Shown: positions 59,579 to 64,000 of the stretch, piece by piece | How the letters are laid out: each line of letters starts with the position of its first letter | How positions within the stretch are numbered: position 1 is the stretch's first letter | Assembly: GCF_022201045.2 (NCBI RefSeq) | Contig: NC_068563.1 | Span: forward strand, 16,651,001 to 16,715,000 | Direction of reading: 5' to 3' | DNA: 64,000 nt | DNA from: Citrus sinensis | Taxonomy: Eukaryota > Streptophyta > Magnoliopsida > Sapindales > Rutaceae | The notes under the pieces: model-generated | What the model saw: only the letters and a program-made list of their open reading frames with translations | Database searches by the model: none | Told to the model about the DNA's origin: nothing | Translations under genes and position numbers: made by a program

Positions 59579-60056
59579 CAGGCAGTGTTTAAGCTTGATT
59601 TTTTTGAATGATTTTGTTGATGAGTTCAACTGAATGAGTGATCAGTTTGAACAAATTGCAGAACCAAAGTTTTTAAGAATTTTTTAAAAGAAATAGAAGA
59701 AGAAGAGAGTGTGCTATGGTGATTTATTAAGCCTACAAAAGGCTCCATTTATAGGCTCTGCTGCTGAATATTACCGTTTATTTACAACGGTAATATTGGC
59801 AGAAAAATGTTTATTTTTTTTAGTGTGTAATTTTTTTTTATCCATTGGATATTTTTGTGTGAATTCTATTATCCATCAGTTAATCATATGAATCAAAATA
59901 GATTTTGGCGGGAGGGGCATTTTTGGAATTTAAACAGTCAACTGACAGTCCATTTAACGGAACACTAACGCCAGGGGAGGTCCCTGTAATTACATGCATA
60001 CTTTCTATCCGACTGTAGATACACTAAACCTCAGGGGAGGTCCCTGAAAATAACCC

Positions 60057-61539
60057 AAAATGCCAATTATAAATAAAAGGGGGGTTTATGAGTTTTTAAC
60101 TAAATAGTAAGAAATAAAGAAATTGAAACTACGAACAAGAATTTAATAAAAACTCTAATTAAAGGAGAAAGAAATAATAATGATGAAAACTTTGGTTAAA
60201 TGATCATTCGCCACCACCAAACATGCACATAATATATCAATTCTATCATCAATTTATATTGAAATTATCAACCGTAGACAACAATAAGCTCTGTTAGTCT
60301 CAATCTTTCCTTAGTGTGTCGTTAGGCAAAACAAGCTCTTCATCTAATCTCTAACCATTAAATAATTTAAAACAAGCTCTTTAAATTTAAGATAATAGAA
60401 GCATTAAACAGAGAAAGATATTAGGTTGATCTAGGCAATAAACACACAAGTTCGGATTATTTAACTTAGGTTATGTTCTCCAATCGAAATCACTGATTCC
60501 AACATACCACTAATGATTAAAATATCAAGACAATTACGGATCAAGAATTTTAATCTAGCAATAGAATTTATTCAAGTCCTATCTAATTGGCTACTCAAGT
60601 AAAATAAGAATAAACCATGAACATTAATTATAGAAGAACATAAACAATCTCAATTAAATAAATTGAATGATAGAAATTAAAAATTAATCATGTGACATGT
60701 TCGGGGTTTTGAATTCACCCTCAACCAAATAAAAATCTAGCCTAACATAATTGAATTGGGAATAAAAGAATTGACAAAACTAATCATGGAGATTAATTCA
60801 AGCGGCTGCCTTTGCTTCAATTTAATTCTGGTTGCTGATTTTTTCTTCTCCTTTGCGGCTACAAATTGTTCAGTTTCTCTTGGTGCCGATTCCCCTCTTG
60901 GTTGCCGATTCTCCTCTTGTGTTGCTTCCGCTTGATCCTTTTTATAATGCTTCAATTGTGGCTTCTTTTAAATCCTTGCATGGAAAGAATTAAATCCAAA
61001 GCCCATAACCGCCACTTTCATGCTTCAATTAATAAGCCAATAATGATTTTGCCATGATTTCCTAAAGCCAAAAGGCTTTATTCTCCTTCCTTTCACGTGC
61101 TGGCCACTTTTGGTTTGCAATATTTGTTTTCCAATTTTGCTTTCATGTGATGGCTTGGCTTGTTAATTGGCTTGGCTTCCTTTTTTACTTCCATTTTCCA
61201 ATTTTAGCTCCATGTGCAACATTCATTTTGCTTGGCCCATACAAGCTTTAATGGGCGAATATTCTTTATTTTCTAATTCCTTCCAATTCTTGATCTCTTG
61301 TACACTTTTGTCTCTCAATCTTCAATCAAATTTCTTTCCTGAATACTCCGATTTAATTTCTCTTTAATTCCAGAATATATCTAAAATAACAAAATAAATA
61401 AAACTAAGATAAAAATTAACACAATAAAATATAATTTACTAAATTAAAAATTAACTAAAATAACTAGAATATTTAAGACCAAAACAAGAAAAAGATGGAG
61501 AAATTAATAGCAAAATATATGGAAAATATGCACTTATCA
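60057..61539 (-). repeat. 5' LTR, second segment
   Basis: It matches 48309-49799 almost throughout (for example the aagcggct-cctttgcttcaatttaattctgg blocks) and ends CACTTATCA before ACCAT. A few percent of positions differ from the 3' LTR. Confidence 0.9.
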
Positions 61540-61599
61540 ACCATCTATTTACGTTTACTTCCTCTCTCATGACTTCTACATAATAACGCAACCAAAGTC

Positions 61600-61945
61600 G
61601 AGTATACTCGACTTTTTTCCTGACTTAATTAAAAGGAAAATTTTCATTTCAATTTAAGTAGAGTATTCCCAACCAATTACCGAACTTCAATGAAAAGTCA
61701 AGAATTTTTGCTGAATGAATATTAGATAAGGTTAAATTAAAGTCAGGTATTCTCGACTCTTTACTCGACTTACTTGAAAAAATTAAGAATTTTTCAAATA
61801 ATTTTTTATTTCAATTGAAGTCGAGTATTCTAGACTATTTACCCGACTAATATGAAAAAGTCGAGAATTTATGCTAAATTACTAATTGTGTATGGTTTGG
61901 TTGAAGTCGAGTATTCTCGACTATTTACCCGACTTCGAGGAGTTG
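61600..61945. repeat. Palindromic GTCGAG-TATT-CTCGAC repeats
   Basis: Four spaced copies occur near 61603 (GTCGAGTATACTCGAC, a perfect 16-bp palindrome), 61743, 61826 and 61906, the later ones with 1-3 substitutions. Most are followed by tatttacccgact or ctttactcgactt, and by blocks such as gaaaaagtcgagaattt. Spacing is about 80-140 bp. The class of element is unknown. Confidence 0.8.
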
Positions 61946-63380
61946 GGTTTAATTTTATGAGGATTTAGTCGTGGCTATTTTTGTATTTTCTCTAATTTTT
62001 TAGAGTATATATGTGTAAAATTTAAGAGTGTTATAATTTTAGGTATATATTGGGTATTTTGAAGGAAATGGGGTACATCCCACACAATTCTCCCTCTCCT
62101 CATTATTCTTCTATAATTCTTCTCTTCAATTCGTTGCTGCTATCTAAGAACAGCAGCCTAACAGATGGTGTTAGATTAGGAAAAGGATTTTGATGGTATT
62201 AGACTTTACCAAATTCCCAAAACCTAAAATCCCTAAATTTATCTCCACTTCTCCAGCCGCTCCATCAGCCTCTCACTGCACTTTCCACCGGCAGCCAAAA
62301 GCTGACGTTTACTGCCTCATCCTCACACCGAATTAAGGAGCCACCATCTTCACTAGCGATCCACCGTCCACGAGCGACGCGGCAGAGCCAGCAACCCAGC
62401 AGCAGTATAGCACCAAACAGGCGACGCAACAGCGACCCACACCCACCAGCACCACCCGTGCGACGTAGCTGTAGCCAATCAAACGCGCACAATGCAGCAG
62501 CAGCGATCTCAGCTCCAACTCCACCCGAAACCAGCAGCACCAGGAACTCACGCGAACCAACAGCAAACCATCACCAACTCCACCCCAAGTAAGCTTGGAT
62601 TTTTTTTAATTATTGTAGAAATTCGGAGATCACTGAAGCCATTGTTGATGTTGTAATGAAGAGTAGTTTTGTGGAAGAATCGAGAGAGAGAGAGTGAAGA
62701 AGAAGAAGAACAAGAATGTTTCATTGTTGCCATAGAAAGTGGATAACGAAGAAGAACCATTGTGTTTCAGTTTCAACCACAAATTCTTTTAAAAATTATT
62801 AAAGGGTATTTAACATTTACCTAGTTTATGTATTTTATCACTTGTAATTTGCAGATTTTTATTTTATAGGCACTTTCTCTGTTTGTCATCAAAATTAAGC
62901 AAATTTTTCACTTATATGTACATTATTATTTTTTTTTTTTGAGATTTGGTGGATAATTGATATGTTGTTGGAAAAGTTTCCATCTATAAATGAAAGTGCC
63001 ATATGTAGCTCTCACCCACTAAAAAAGAAATAAAAATAAAAATTTATTAAATTATTAAAAATCAAAGCCCGGCCCTCTTAAATTTGGACGGACTTTTAGA
63101 ACGTTTGGGCCCCTTACCAATTACATGGGCTTGGGCTTGAAAAAACCCAGCTCAAACCTGCAATGCAATTTACCAACCTAGAAAATACCAATTATGGGGA
63201 GGACAGCGAAGCCTTACTAGTCTCATAAGTCGGTTCAGGAATCAAGCCGATTAATTAGAGTTTAGACGAGTTATCTCAGCCTGAAACTTCAAATCTCATG
63301 AGTGTGAGGCTTTTGTACTAGACCGCGGGAGATCGGGTTGGAGCTGTCTCCGTCGAAGCCACGAAATTTCTCAATGGTAT
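61946..63380. other. Intergenic repeat-rich DNA, no gene assigned
   Basis: A segment at 62250-62590 is GC-richer than its surroundings, with agccagcaacccagcagcag-type repeats, and is open on the minus strand (62265-62540), but no protein family was recognised. It resembles leader or low-complexity pieces seen in plant transposons. 62591-63380 is AT-rich with a purine-rich run (62685-62715) and nothing else supported. Confidence 0.5.
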
Positions 63381-64000
63381 GGCCAATAGGATTTGTTTTG
63401 TATCAGGTTGCAATTAACCCGATGCAAACGCGTATTTGTGACCGCCTTCCTCTAAAACCCGACCTCTCCATATCCGTTTCAGATGCGAAAACTTTATTAA
63501 TTTATTCACATAATATTGATATAAAAATAATCTGTTAGTCCCCCATCTCCGCTTTTGTTGTCTCGCTCTCGCTCACTTTCTCTGTTCTCCTTGCCAATTC
63601 AAATCGAATCTTGTTCTAGTTCTTCTACATGAGCGTATTCATATTCTCGATTGCAATGATAAAATCTCTGTAACCTAAGAGGTTTGCTTTTACCTCTCAT
63701 ATAAATAAATAAATAAATATGTGTGTGCATATCTTATCTTTTTTGTGGCGATTACCTTTCCTTGTGAATTTAGCTTGTCTTCGCTTTGTTTCCTTTTGAA
63801 ATTCAGTTATTCAAATGAAGTTATAGTAACCTCTTGTTGCAATTACTTAAGTAATTTTTTATTTTTCGTTCTAGCAATTTTTTAATTCTTTACAATGAAT
63901 TTTTTGTCAGTATGAGCTTTGCCATTTTAGGGTTTATAATTTATAACTTACTGGTATTTTCCCTTAAATTTACTGCAAAGAAGAAAAAGTGCAGAACTTG
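63381..64000 (+). promoter_or_regulatory. Second, diverged copy of the TAF1 5' region
   Basis: It aligns with 13450-14100: the upstream attaacccgatg-aaac block, the TATA-like stretch (gatataaaaat), the CT-rich leader (ttgccaattcaaatcgaatcttg and following), the donor region (aagaggtttgc) and most of the 5'UTR intron. Divergence is about ten percent by eye, with indels at the microsatellite. The window ends before the position of the ATG exon, so a second gene, truncated or complete, may follow. Confidence 0.85.

Larger units (their letters stand above)
56967..60056 (+). mobile_element. Left-truncated MULE-3 nested in the Athila 5' LTR
   Basis: The right end is clear: LTR sequence resumes at 60057 directly after ...cctgaaaataaccc, and the terminal ~85 bp hold two copies of caggggaggtccctg (59974, 60034). 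No matching inverted repeat is present on the left, and the transposase begins in mid-domain, so the left part is deleted. Contents are a plus-strand transposase pseudogene and a minus-strand GRF zinc-finger gene. The rest (58363-59128 and 59630-60056) is AT-rich non-coding. The left border is approximate. Confidence 0.75.
48127..61539 (-). mobile_element. Athila-like Ty3/gypsy LTR retrotransposon with nested MULE
   Basis: Plus-strand ends TGGTAGTGTCG (48127) and CACTTATCA (61539) are flanked by the exact 5-bp duplication ACCAT (48122-48126, 61540-61544). The 3' LTR is 48127-49799; the 5' LTR is 56594 to 61539, interrupted by a MULE. On the minus strand the internal order is primer site, gag, protease, RT-RNase H, integrase, non-coding 3' region, polypurine tract. 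Athila lineage is suggested by LDLGASINVMP in the protease, by an FMxDFxVYG-type RT motif and by a tRNA-Asp-like primer site. Every coding domain carries stops or frameshifts, so it is inactive. LTR copies differ by a few percent in the stretches compared. Confidence 0.92.

Noticed and set aside
62265..62566. Hypothetical minus-strand protein
   Set aside because: Overlapping open frames in a GC-richer segment with low-complexity repeats; no family or splice support.

Overview
This window is plant nuclear DNA, almost certainly from a eudicot. It has long AT-rich introns with GT-AG (and two GC-AG) borders, a plant-type TAF1 gene with an embedded ubiquitin-like domain, and dense nested plant transposons of the Mutator-like (MULE), PIF/Harbinger, Ty3/gypsy Athila, Ty1/copia-like and endogenous pararetrovirus types. 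The species cannot be fixed from the sequence alone. No rRNA, tRNA or CRISPR feature was found.

Layout. 1-3728: right part of a decayed MULE whose minus-strand transposase has two in-frame stops. 3729-4732: intergenic, with a short tandem duplication. 4742-13196: a complete MULE with ~125-bp terminal inverted repeats (TIRs) and a 9-bp poly-A target duplication. It carries an intact plus-strand transposase (873 codons) and an intact nine-exon minus-strand gene (851 codons) joining a DUF1985-like domain, a coiled-coil region and a Ulp1/C48 SUMO-protease-like domain. Each gene starts beside its own array of GC-rich palindromic repeats just inside each TIR. 13207-33720: the only clear host gene, TFIID subunit TAF1, with 21 coding exons and 1943 residues. 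Two small foldback or MITE-like insertions lie in its introns. 33895-44524: a second TIR element with a 9-bp target duplication, whose whole interior is a rearranged, inactivated endogenous pararetrovirus, including a 2.5-kb inverted repeat of the coat-protein region. 44704-47826: a dead PIF/Harbinger element split by a 1226-bp solo LTR. 48127-61539: an Athila-like LTR retrotransposon on the minus strand, with ACCAT target duplication; its 5' LTR is split by a third, truncated MULE (about 56967-60056) that carries a GRF zinc-finger gene. 61545-63380: repeat-rich intergenic DNA with palindromic GTCGAG repeats. 63381-64000: a diverged second copy of the TAF1 promoter, 5'UTR and first intron, running off the window.

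How it fits together. TAF1 is the host function here: scaffold of TFIID and reader of acetylated histones. It sits about 1 kb downstream of a structurally complete MULE and a few hundred bases upstream of a virus-bearing MULE. The 8.5-kb MULE looks potentially autonomous: transposase plus a protease whose role in transposition is unknown. The other elements form a nested record: solo LTR in Harbinger, and MULE in Athila LTR. The most unusual features are the pararetrovirus enclosed by MULE ends and the two-ended palindromic arrays of the KI-type MULE.
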